The notes under the pieces were generated by a model. That model saw only the letters and a list, made by a program, of their open reading frames with translations, made no database searches and was not told the DNA's origin. A DNA stretch of 64,000 bases from Unio delphinus (taxonomy: Eukaryota; Mollusca; Bivalvia; Unionida; Unionidae). The DNA lies in assembly GCA_029339505.1 (NCBI GenBank), contig JAQISU010000189.1:2329001-2393000 (forward strand). Reading direction: 5' to 3'. The position numbers were made by a program, and so were the translations under genes. Positions 24,970 to 37,000 of this stretch are shown here, one piece after another (positions within the stretch are counted from its first letter, which is position 1; every line of letters begins with the position of its first letter).

Positions 24970-25148
24970 CAGTAAAACCTGTCTTGAAAGACCACTGCTA
25001 TGTACGACCACCAGTCTTGAGAGACCACACTCTCAATGCACAAATTTATTGATTATATAGCATCGTTACCTGCTATGAGAGATCACCTGTCTTGAGGGAC
25101 CATACTCATTTGGCAAAAGAGGTGGTCTTTCAAAGACAGGTTCTACTG
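24970..25148. mobile_element. pogo/Tigger-like MITE, intact (179 bp)
   Basis: Terminal inverted repeats cagtaaaacctgtcttgaaa and, read inward from the right, cagtagaacctgtctttgaa. The element sits between two TA dinucleotides (24968-24969 and 25149-25150), the TA target duplication expected of Tc1/mariner/pogo elements. There is no transposase frame. A second copy runs off the window at 63869 and a relic is at 16712-16788. Confidence 0.8.
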
Positions 25149-25220
25149 TACATGTACCTTACACTTATCTATTGCAGATATGGTCCACTATAGAAAAAAG
25201 AATAAAAAAAGATTGCCCGT

Positions 25221-25367
25221 GGTCTGGAAACTAAACACAGAATGTGCCACAATAATGTGGTCTGGAAACTAAACACAGAATGTGCCACAATAATGTGGTC
25301 TGGAAACTAAACACAGAATGTGCCACAATAATGTGGTCTGGAAACTAAACACAGAATGTGCCACAAT
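25221..25367. repeat. 38-bp tandem repeat, 4 copies
   Basis: The core ggtctggaaactaaacacag starts at 25221, 25259, 25297 and 25335. The copies appear identical. Confidence 0.97.
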
Positions 25368-25680
25368 ATACAGGTGTACTGAGATTAATTTTTAAGACCA
25401 AGTTGGTATGTTTCATATGTTGTTTTTTATATAAGAAAAAAATTATTATGTGTTATCTCACGTAAAAGAGTAGACAGTTAAATGATGCATATTGTGTTTT
25501 TTTTATAAGAATTCCATTAGATCTAGGTAAAAGATAATCACCTGCTAATATCAAAAAGCAGGGGTGTGTTCATAATTAAAGTAGAATATGAAATACACTT
25601 TTACTGGATGCAGATTAATAAGATTATGAAGGCTTACCATCATTAAGCAAAATAGACAATAAATGGTGCCCAGTATAACT

Positions 25681-26176
25681 GGTGTGTGGGTGGGTGGGGT
25701 GGGTTGAAATTTGAATTTTTAATGTAGCTTTAACAATTTGTCAGTCATATTGCTATGATGTCTGCAGTGTTGCAGTTTATAGTGATGTCTAGCACTGGAA
25801 CATCATACCCACCCAGTCACACTATCCTGACACAAGACCAGACAGTCCTAACACTAACCTCTTAATGCCAAGTGCCTAGTGAGGCAGCTGTTCGTACCAT
25901 CTTTATAAGTCTTTGATATGACTCGGATGGGAATCAAACCATTGACCTCCAGCATCTGAGGCAGATGCTCAAACCACTAGGCCTCCTGAGCAATGTTCCC
26001 TTTAAGCGAATGGTAGGTGTGCGCAAAGTGCTCATTGCACTGCGCAAGCATTATGGAGATGAGCAAAATTTAACGTTGGATTGAGCAAAAATTGACAATT
26101 CAGCTGCACAGGGATGCCTGAGCAGCTGCGCATGCGCACGCACGCAGCTTAGAGGGAACTTTGCTCCTGAGTGGGA
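25681..26176 (-). mobile_element. tRNA-derived SINE, family B, interrupted by a MITE
   Basis: Read on the minus strand: head with A-box-like ggcctagtggtttgagc, B-box-like ggtttgattcc, body with ggttagtgttaggactgtc and ctgcagacatcatagcaata, and a GT/CA-rich 3' tail (plus-strand 25681-25700). The flanking heptamer tataact (25674-25680 and 26177-26183) may be the target duplication. A hAT-like MITE (25991-26163) has inserted into the 5' head and split it. Confidence 0.8.
25991..26163 (+). mobile_element. hAT-like MITE, copy 2, nested in a SINE (173 bp)
   Basis: Ends caatgttccctttaagc and, inward from the right, caaagttccctctaagc. It is flanked by a perfect 8-bp target duplication ctcctgag (25983-25990 and 26164-26171) formed from the family B SINE head. 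The length is the same as copy 1. It is non-coding. Confidence 0.9.
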
Positions 26177-26363
26177 TATAACTAGTGAAGGAAAGAACCC
26201 TGAACAACCAAGATAAGAACCACCAACCTACTGGAAGCTTTTTCCAATCTCATATTGGCTTAGTTCAAAGAGTTGAACCTGATTATTTAGTAGTGGGTGA
26301 GCATTTAAATGCAGAAAATACTTGAAGGGAATAAATATTTATGTGAAATTATCACTGAGTATG

Positions 26364-26615
26364 GGTGGGGCCCCAAGTGGCTGAGTGGTCTAAAGCACTC
26401 TCCATTACAGATCCCTACCATCTAACCTTCGGCTGCGTGGGTTCGAGTCTAAGATTCGGCTAATATAGTTATGTGAGAAAGCTTGCCAGTAGCTTCTCAT
26501 GGGTCGGTGGTTCTTTCCAGGAGTTTTCCTGGGTTCTTCCTTTATCAATAATACTGGCCACCATATATAGCTTATTGTGTGCTGAAAAATGGCTTTAAAC
26601 CCTACAACAACAACG
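26364..26615 (+). mobile_element. SINE family A, full length with exact target duplication
   Basis: Head ggggccccaagtggctgagt (A box), B box ggttcgagtct, body agaaagcttgccagtagctt and tttcctgggttcttcc, 3' end ctttaaaccctacaacaaca. A perfect 12-bp target duplication tcactgagtatg flanks it (26352-26363 and 26616-26627). This gives the clearest family boundaries in the window, about 250 bp. Confidence 0.92.
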
Positions 26616-26904
26616 TCACTGAGTATGCAGAGTATCATTTTTAAGAATTTTTTTTAAAGTACTCACAACTGACAGACCACATTTCTTTTCATTTTCAAAG
26701 CGTGTTTATAAATTAGTTACACAGATATAGCAGACAGGAGGATCAATTTAGTAAGCTTTTAAACACTTTGACTCGGGAGTTTAAGTTTTTAAATTTTTAC
26801 TGTTTTCCCTCAATGAAATTCCTTTTCAAACTGTTGCTTTGTAGCTGTTTGTACTAAAGAATGGCCAACCTTAATTAGCCTGCCTGTGTTGCAAACATTA
26901 GTGA

Positions 26905-27450
26905 TTAGATTTTTATGATATAATGACCAGTCTATGCCTGTGTTTAATATTGATTAGGTTTTTTAATGATCTCATGATTAATCTTAGTTTGTGTTTAAAA
27001 TATTGATTAGGTTTTTTAATGATCTCATGATTAATCTTAGCCTGTGTTTAAAATATTGATTGTTTTTTTTTCTGATCACATGACCACTCTTAGCGTGTTT
27101 AAAAATATTGATTAGGTCTTTTTTCTGATCACTTGACCACTCTTAGCCTGTGTTTAAAATACTGATTGGTTTTTTTTTCTGATCACTTGACCACTTAACC
27201 TGTTTAAAATTTTAAAAAAATTCATGATCTCATGATCAATTTTAGCTTATGTTTAAAATATTGATTAGTTTTTTTATGATCATATGACCACTCTTAGCCT
27301 GTGTTGAAAATAATTTTTTTAATGACCTCATGACCAATCCTAGCCTGTATTTAAAATATTTATTTCATGATCTCATAATCAATTTTAGCCGGTGTTTAAA
27401 ATATATTTTTTTAATGATCTCATGATAAATCATAGCCTGTGTTTATAATA
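26905..27450. repeat. Degenerate ~50-60-bp minisatellite, ~10 copies
   Basis: Units share gcctgtgtttaaaatattga, then ttaggtttttt and a tgatctcatga/tgatcacttga block. Divergence is high, so the array is old. Confidence 0.85.
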
Positions 27451-28190
27451 TTAGTGATACAGGTTGATTTTCATTAGGAGTGCTTTTTCTGTTTGGGAAT
27501 TAAATATCTGATATTAATTTGTTGTAAATGACCTTATTATTATTATTATTTATATTATTATTTACTTCTTTCATGAAGAAAAACAACACAGTGTATGCTT
27601 TTGGATGTTTCATATAATTCTATTTACATTTCATTCCACCATCACCATGTATTGACAGACTGGTTCTGTTGTGATAAAATAAATATTGCAATTCATCAAC
27701 ACGTTAATAATATAAACTCAGATGGAACACAGCACTCAGCTTTAAAATTTAAAATCAAATTAGACCATTGTGACCATTTGACCATTACGTAATTGGTTTA
27801 CTAACCCACTAGTGTAGCTTCTTCCCTATGCCCATTGATAAAACGCTAATCAAGCTAATTTAGTTCTATTCATGTACACAATATTTAACTGATTCACCTG
27901 GACAAAAGTGTAGGCAATTACAGTCAGCACAGATCCTGATGTGTCATTATATGATGTATGAGAAAATCAGGGTTTTCCCTTAATCTATTTATATCCACCT
28001 TCACTTTTAAAAATAACTTTCAGGTAGCACTAAACAGCCAGAACTGTGCTAATGTTTACTTCCACCTTTACATTTATGGAACTTAACTTTTGGTTGGCAC
28101 TATATTGCCAGAATTGTGTTATTAAACTAATAATACACAAGTTGTACTTACTATATCAGGAAAACAGTCAATATATGTGCTTGTATCTGT
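27451..28190. other. Single-copy tract
   Basis: Contains a short ATT run near 27535-27565. No gene is supported. Confidence 0.4.
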
Positions 28191-28194
28191 CAGT

Positions 28195-29300
28195 ATTTTA
28201 TGTGAAATTAAATCTGTGTACTCATGACCTCATGTGCTCTATAATAATATCCTTATATACTCATGATTTCAAGTACTCTATAACCAGATATGTATGTGCT
28301 CATGATTTCAAATACTCAGTAACTAGATATGTGTACTCATGATTTCAAATACTCTATAACCAGATATGTATGTACTCATGATTTCAAATACTCAAAAACT
28401 AGATCTGTGTACTCACAATTTCAAGTACTCTATAACCAGATATGTATGTATTCATGATTTCAAGTACTCTATAACCAGATAAGTATGTACTCATGATTTC
28501 AAATACTCAAAAACTAGATCTGTGTACTCACAATTTCAAGTACTCTATAACCAGATATGTATGTACTCATGATTTCAAATACTCAAAAACTAGATCTGTG
28601 TACTCACAATTTCAAGTACTCTATAACCAGATATGTATGTACTCATGATTTCAAGTACTCTATAACCAGATATGTATATACTCGTGATTTCAAATACTCA
28701 ATAACTAGATAATTTGTACTTGTGATTTCAAGCAGGCATTAATAGGTATGTGAGTACTCATTTCAAGAAGTCTATAATAATCTGGGTATATTAATACTTT
28801 TCAAACAGTCTGTTATAGATCTGCTTGTATCCATGATTTCAAAGTCTTTAATATATATGTGAGTACTCATTTCAAACTGTCTATAACAGATCTGTGGGTA
28901 GTTATAATTTCAGAGTCTAAAACTGGATCTGTCAGTATTTATTTTAAATGGTCTATAATCAAATCTCTGAGTATTCATTTCATGCAGTCTATAAAGGATC
29001 TGTGTATACTCATGAAAATAAGCAGTTCACAAACAGACTCATGATTTCAAGTCATCAATAACCAGATCTGTGTACTCCTGATTTCAAGCTATCTATAACC
29101 AAATCTATATATACTCATGATTTCAAGCCATCAATAACCAGATCTGTGTACTCATGATTTCAAGCCATCAATAACTAGATCTGTGTACTCATGATTTCAA
29201 GCCATCGATAACCAAATCTGTGTGTGTATTCATGATTTCAAGTCATCTATAACCAGATATGTTTGTGTACTCATGATTTCAAACAGTCAATACCAGATCA
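28195..29300. repeat. ~37-39-bp minisatellite, about 28 copies
   Basis: Unit of the type gtactcatgatttcaagtac followed by tctataaccagatatgtat. The motif tcatgatttc is at 28261, 28300, 28337 and 28376 (periods 39, 37 and 39). Units alternate between tataaccagatatgtatg and caaaaactagatctgtg forms in the centre. The right part (28730-29000) is strongly diverged, and a second homogenised stretch with gccatcaataaccag occurs at 29040-29250. Confidence 0.9.
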
Positions 29301-29322
29301 AAATTATACTATTTCAAAGAAC

Positions 29323-29537
29323 CACAGAATACAGTGGACAGGGGATTTGAATACACAGAATACAGTGGACAGGTGATTTGAATACACAGAATACAGTGGA
29401 CAGGTGATTTGAATACACAGAATACAGTGGACAGGTGATTTGAATACACAGAATACAGTGGACAGGTGATTTGAATACACAGAATACAGTGGACAGGTGA
29501 TTTGAATACACAGAATACAGTGGACAGGTGATTTGAA
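29323..29537. repeat. 31-bp minisatellite, 7 copies
   Basis: The core tacagtggacaggtgatttg starts at 29330, 29361, 29392, 29423, 29454, 29485 and 29516. Copies are identical except for one G in the first. Open minus-strand frames through it are repeat-driven. Confidence 0.97.
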
Positions 29538-29539
29538 AT

Positions 29540-31033
29540 ACATTAAAATAATTTTGTTATTATGGTGCTGCTTCAACATCAAACCTTTACATCAATTTGT
29601 AACTAAAACTTAATTTAGAGTTCAAATATCTGCTTGTAGTGCAGCACAGGAAAAACAATCATGGTAAAATGAAAACCAAGCCACACTGAATTACAGAACT
29701 TTAGTACCATTTCAAACATTCTAAACCACCTAAAATTCAAAGTAAAACCACAATGTAATAATAATGTCAAAAGTCTGAACAGAGACACTTCTTACTACAT
29801 GTACACTTTGACTTCAATCCAGCATCATAAAATGTGCTCATAAAAAGATGTGTAATACCTCAAGCTGATAAAAAGCATGGTCCTCAAGCAAGTTATCTGA
29901 GTCTATATAACCTTTGTATATATCAATCAAAAGATCACTGAACTTTTCGGAGATATTTTTTAAAAGTCAGTTACTAAATGAATGGAACAAATCAAGAGTT
30001 ACTGCCCTTCTTTATCTGAAGCCCTTCTTCAGCACTGTTGATCACATAAAGTTTAAAGACAGACAGTTGAAATGACACCCATATTTATCTGATTTTCAGT
30101 CTGAATCACCCACAACAATACACAAGATCCCTATAATGTCATTTGATGTCATTAGATTTAGGGGGTTAGAGTTCAGTGCTTTCAAGATGGATTGATAAGG
30201 AATGTGATGGAGTGGGGTTTATAATTAAATACAGACAGCTTTATTAACAAAGACGGATATTCAGAATCTATCCAAATACATTCCCATAAATATTCAACAA
30301 CAAAACTTGGTATTCATTTCAGCTTGATTTGTGATATGTTGAGATGTTGTTGTTTTATGTATAGAAAGGTATGTTAGGATTCTACACAACACATGGTGTT
30401 CACATGATAGATTATATGACATACATCTGATCTTGATTACACAAGATTCTCCATAACTGAATTAATTAGCAAATCAATTTTGATTAAGTTAGAATTCATG
30501 TATTATTTCTTTAGTACATAAGTATAACCTAGGCTACTTAATGCCATCAAAATGCCCAGAAGTAAATCCCAAACTCTGCAGGCAAACATTAAACTGGTAG
30601 ACAAAGGAAATGTATGGTACAATAATACATACCTTTAAAAACAAGAGCTTGACGTTCTTTCTTAGGACAAATAAGAAGAACAAGATAAATATCTGACTAG
30701 AGGGGAAAAAAATCAGATTAAATGAACCAATATGGACTGTCATCTGTCTTATCAATTAAAACATGACATTGGGTAACTACTATATAATCTCTACATAACA
30801 GTTGAGTCTATAATACACCGTCATATCAACATTCATGTTTTTAGATTTTCTCATTTCTTCATGGACACGGATATGCAAACACATAATGCAATGGCAGATC
30901 TGGGCCTCTTCAGTTTACAGTTGTATATGACTTATAAGTAAGCACATATGTTTAACAATTTCATGTGATCCGTTTCTAACACCTTGATTTTAAGCAAGTT
31001 TTCAGTGGAATGCAGTGTATTGTGTGTGAACAT
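29540..31033. other. Single-copy tract left of the 42-bp array
   Basis: No gene is supported. An ATG at 30984 opens a frame that runs into the array, but upstream sequence offers no evidence of a promoter or splice site. Confidence 0.4.
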
Positions 31034-34000
31034 ATCCATTGCATATCATGTTACCAACTTAAACATAGTTCTATTATCCATTAGATATCATGTTACCAAC
31101 TTAAACATAGTTCTATTATTCATTGCATATCATGGTACCAACTTAAACATAGTTCTATTATCCATTGCATATCATAGTACCAACTTAAACATAGTTCTAT
31201 TATCCATTGCATATCATGTTACCAACTTAAACATAGTTCTATTATCCATTGCATATCAAAGTACCAACTTAAACATAGTTCTATTATCCATTGCATATCA
31301 TGTTACCAACTTAAACATAGTTCTATTATCCATTGCATATCATGTTACCAACTTAAACATAGTTCCATTATCCATTGCATATCATGGTACCAACTTAAAC
31401 TTAGTTCTATTATCCATTGCATATCATAGTACCAACTTAAACATAGTTCTATTATCCACTGCATATCATGGTACCAACTTAAACATAGTTCTATTATTCA
31501 TTGTATATCATGTTACCAACTTAAACATAGTTCTCTTATCCATTGCATATCATGTTACCAACTTAAACATAGTTCTATTATCCATTGCATATCATGGTAC
31601 CAACTTAAACATAGTTCTATTATCCATTGCATATCATGTTACCAACTTAAACATAGTTCTATTATCCATTGCATATCATGTTACCAACTTAAACATAGTT
31701 CTATTATCCATTGTATATCATGGTACCAACTTAAACATAGTTCCATTATCCATTGCATATCATGGTACCAACTTAAACATAGTTCTATTATCCATTGCAT
31801 ATCATGGTACCAACTTAAACATAGTTCTATTATCCATTGCATATCATGGTACCAACTTAAACATAGTTCTATTATCCATTGCATATCATGTTACCAACTT
31901 AAACATAGTTCTATTATCCATTGCATATCATGTTACCAACTTAAACATAGTTCCATTATCCATTGCATATCATGTTACCAACTTAAGCATAGTTCTATTA
32001 TCCATTGCATATCATGGCATCAACTTAAACTTAGTTCTATTATCCATTGCATATCATGTTACCAACTTAAACATAGTTCTATTATCCATTGCATATCATG
32101 GTACCAACTTAAACATAGTTCTATTATCCATTGCATATCATGGTACCAACTTAAACATAGTTCTATTATCCATTGCATATCATGTTACCAACTTAAACAT
32201 AGTTCTATTATCCATTGCATATCATGGTACCAACTTAAACATAGTTCCATTATCCATTGCATATCGTGGTACCAACTTAAACATAGTTCTATTATCCACT
32301 GCATGTCGTGGTACCAACTTAAACATAGTTTTATTATCCATTGGATATCATGGTACCAACTTAAACATAGTTCTATTATCCATTGCATATCATGGTACCA
32401 ACTTAATCAGTTCTATTATCCATTGCATATCATGTTACCAACTTAAACATAGTTCTATTATCCATTGGATATCATGGTACCAACTTAAACATAGTTCTAT
32501 TATCCATTGCATATCATGTTACTAACTTAAACATAGTTCTATTATCCATTGCATATCATGGTACCAACTTAAACATAGTTCTATTATCCATTGAATATCA
32601 TGGTACCAACTTAAACATAGTTCCATTATCCATTGCATATCATGGTACCAACTTAAACTTAGTTCTATTATCCATTGCATATCATAGTACCAACTTAAAC
32701 ATAGTTCTATTATCCATTGCATATCATGGTACCAACTTAAACATAGTTCTATTATTCATTGTATATCATGTTACCAACTTAAACATAGTTCTCTTATCCA
32801 TTGCATATCATGTTACCAACTTAAACATAGTTCTATTATCCATTGCATATCATGGTACCAACTTAAACATAGTTCTATTATCCATTGCATATCATGTTAC
32901 CAACTTAAACATAGTTCTATTATCCATTGCATATCATGTTACCAACTTAAACATAGTTCTATTATCCATTGCATATCATGGTACCAACTTAAACATAGTT
33001 CCATTATCCATTGCATATCATGGTACCAACTTAAACATAGTTCTATTATCCATTGCATATCATGGTACCAACTTAAACATAGTTCTCTTATCCATTGCAT
33101 ATCATGTTACCAACTTAAACATAGTTCTATTATCCATTGCATATCATAGTACCAACTTAAACATAGTTCCATTATCCATTGCATATCATGGTACCAACTT
33201 AAACTTAGTTCTATTATCCATTGCATATCATGTTACCAACTTAAGCATAGTTCTATTATCCATTGCATATCATGGTACCAACTTAAACTTAGTTCTATTA
33301 TCCATTGCATATCATGTTACCAACTTAAACATAGTTCTATTATCCATTGCATATCATGTTACCAACTTAAACATAGTTCCATTATCCATTGCATATCATG
33401 GTACCAACTTAAACTTAGTTCTATTATCCATTGCATATCATGTTACCAACTTAAGCATAGTTCTATTATCCATTGCATATCATGGTATCAACTTAAACTT
33501 AGTTCTATTATCCATTGCATATCATGTTACCAACTTAAACATAGTTCTATTATCCATTGCATATCATGGTACCAACTTAAACATAGTTCTATTATCCATT
33601 GCATATCATGGTACCAACTTAAACATAGTTCTATTATCCATTGCATATCATGTTACCAACTTAAACATAGTTCTATTATCCATTGCATATCATGGTACCA
33701 ACTTAAACATAGTTCCATTATCCATTGCATATCGTGGTACCAACTTAAACATAGTTCTATTATCCACTGCATGTCGTGGTACCAACTTAAACATAGTTTT
33801 ATTATCCATTAGATATCATGGTACCAACTTAAACATAGTTCTATTATCCATTGCATATCATGTTACCAACTTAAACATAGTTCTATTATCCATTGCATAT
33901 CAAAGTACCAACTTAAACATAGTTCTATTATTCATTGCATATCATGTTACCAACTTAAACATAGTTCTATTATCCATTGCATATCATGTTACCAACTTAA

Positions 34001-37000
34001 ACATAGTTCCATTATCCATTGCATATCATGTTACCAACTTAAACATAGTTCTATTATCCATTGCATATCATGTTACCAACTTAAACATAGTTCTATTATC
34101 CATTGCATATCATGGTACCAACTTAAACATAGTTCCATTATCCATTGCATATCATGGTACCAACTTAAACATAGTTCTATTATCCATTGCATATCATGGT
34201 ACCAACTTAAACATAGTTCTATTATCCATTGCATATCATGGTACCAACTTAAACATAGTTCTATTATCCATTGCATATCATGTTACCAACTTAAACATAG
34301 TTCTATTATCCATTGCATATCATGTTACCAACTTAAACATAGTTCCATTATCCATTGCATATCATGTTACCAACTTAAGCATAGTTCTATTATCCATTGC
34401 ATATCATGGTATCAACTTAAACTTAGTTCTATTATCCATTGCATATCATGTTACCAATTTAAACATAGTTCTATTATCCATTGCATATCATGGTACCAAC
34501 TTAAACATAGTTCTATTATCCATTGCATATCATGGTACCAACTTAAACATAGTTCTATTATCCATTGCATATCATGTTACCAACTTAAACATAGTTCTAT
34601 TATCCATTGCATATCATGGTACCAACTTAAACATAGTTCCATTATCCATTGCATATCGTGGTACCAACTTAAACATAGTTCTATTATCCACTGCATGTCG
34701 TGGTACCAACTTAAACATAGTTTTATTATCCATTGGATATCATGGTACCAACTTAAACATAGTTCTATTATCCATTGCATATCATGGTACCAACTTAATC
34801 AGTTCTATTATCAATTGCATATCATGTTACCAACTTAAACATAGTTCTATTATCCATTGGATATCATGGTACCAACTTAAACATAGTTATATTATCCATT
34901 GCATATCATGTTACTAACTTAAACATAGTTCTATTATCCATTGCATATCATGGTACCAACTTAAACATAGTTCTATTATCCATTGCATATCATGGTACCA
35001 ACTTAAACATAGTTCCATTATCCATTGCATATCATGGTACCAACTTAAACTTAGTTCTATTATCCATTGCATATCATAGTACCAACTTAAACATAGTTCT
35101 ATTATCCATTGCATATCATGGTACCAACTTAAACATAGTTCTATTATTCATTGTATATCATGTTACCAACTTAAACATAGTTCTCTTATCCATTGCATAT
35201 CATGTTACCAACTTAAACATAGTTCTATTATCCATTGCATATCATGGTACCAACTTAAACATAGTTCTATTATCCATTGCATATCATGGTACCAACTTAA
35301 ACATAGTTCTATTATCCATTGCATATCATGTTACCAACTTAAACATAGTTCTATTATCCATTGCATATCATGGTACCAACTTAAACATAGTTCCATTATC
35401 CATTGCATATCATGGTACCAACTTAAACATAGTTCTATTATCCATTGCATATCATGGTACCAACTTAAACATAGTTCTATTATCCATTGCATATCATGTT
35501 ACCAACTTAAACATAGTTCTGTTATCCATTGCATATCATAGTACCAACTTAAACATAGTTCCATTATCCATTGCATATCATGGTACCAACTTAAACTTAG
35601 TTCTATTATCCATTGCATATCATGTTACCAACTTAAGCATAGTTCTATTATCCATTGCATATCATGGTACCAACTTAAACTTAGTTCTATTATCCATTGC
35701 ATATCATGTTACCAACTTAAACATAGTTCTATTATCCATTGCATATCATGTTACCAACTTAAACATAGTTCCATTATCCATTGCATATCATGGTACCAAC
35801 TTAAACTTAGTTCTATTATCCATTGCATATCATGTTACCAACTTAAGCATAGTTCTATTATCCATTGCATATCATGGTATCAACTGAAACTTAGTTCTAT
35901 TATCCATTGCATATCATGTTACCAACTTAAACATAGTTCTATTATCCATTGCATATCATGGTACCAACTTAAACATAGTTCTATTATCCATTGCATATCA
36001 TGGTACCAACTTAAACATAGTTCTATTATCCATTGCATATCATGTTACCAACTTAAACATAGTTCTATTATCCATTGCATATCATGGTACCAACTTAAAC
36101 ATAGTTCCATTATCCATTGCATATCGTGGTACCAACTTAAACATAGTTCTATTATCCACTGCATGTCGTGGTACCAACTTAAACATAGTTTTATTATCCA
36201 TTGGATATCATGTTACCAACTTAAACATAGTTCTATTATCCATTGCATATCATGTTACCAACTTAAACATAGTTCTATTATCCATTGCATATCAAAGTAC
36301 CAACTTAAACATAGTTCTATTATTCATTGCATATCATGTTACCAACTTAAACATAGTTCTATTATCCATTGCATATCATGTTACCAACTTAAACATAGTT
36401 CCATTATCCATTGCATATCATGGTACCAACTTAAACTTAGTTCTATTATCCATTGCATATCATAGTACCAACTTAAACATAGTTCTATTATCCATTGCAT
36501 ATCATGGTACCAACTTAAACATAGTTCTATTATTCATTGCATATCATGGTACCAACTTAAACATAGTTCTATTATTCATTGTATATCATGTTACCAACTT
36601 AAACATAGTTCTCTTATCCATTGCATATCATGTTACCAACTTAAACATAGTTCTATTATCCATTGCATATCATGGTACCAACTTAAACATAGTTCTATTA
36701 TCCATTGCATATCATGTTACCAACTTAAACATAGTTCTATTATCCATTGCATATCATGTTACCAACTTAAACATAGTTCTATTATCCATTGCATATCATG
36801 GTACCAACTTAAACATAGTTCCATTATCCATTGCATATCATGGTACCAACTTAAACATAGTTCTATTATCCATTGCATATCATGGTACCAACTTAAACAT
36901 AGTTCTATTATCCATTGCATATCATGTTACCAACTTAAACATAGTTCTATTATCCATTGCATATCATGTTACCAACTTAAACATAGTTCCATTATCCATT

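Noticed and set aside
26364..26450. Functional tRNA gene
   Set aside because: A and B boxes are present, but the cloverleaf stems do not pair and the sequence continues into a SINE body. It is a tRNA-derived SINE head.
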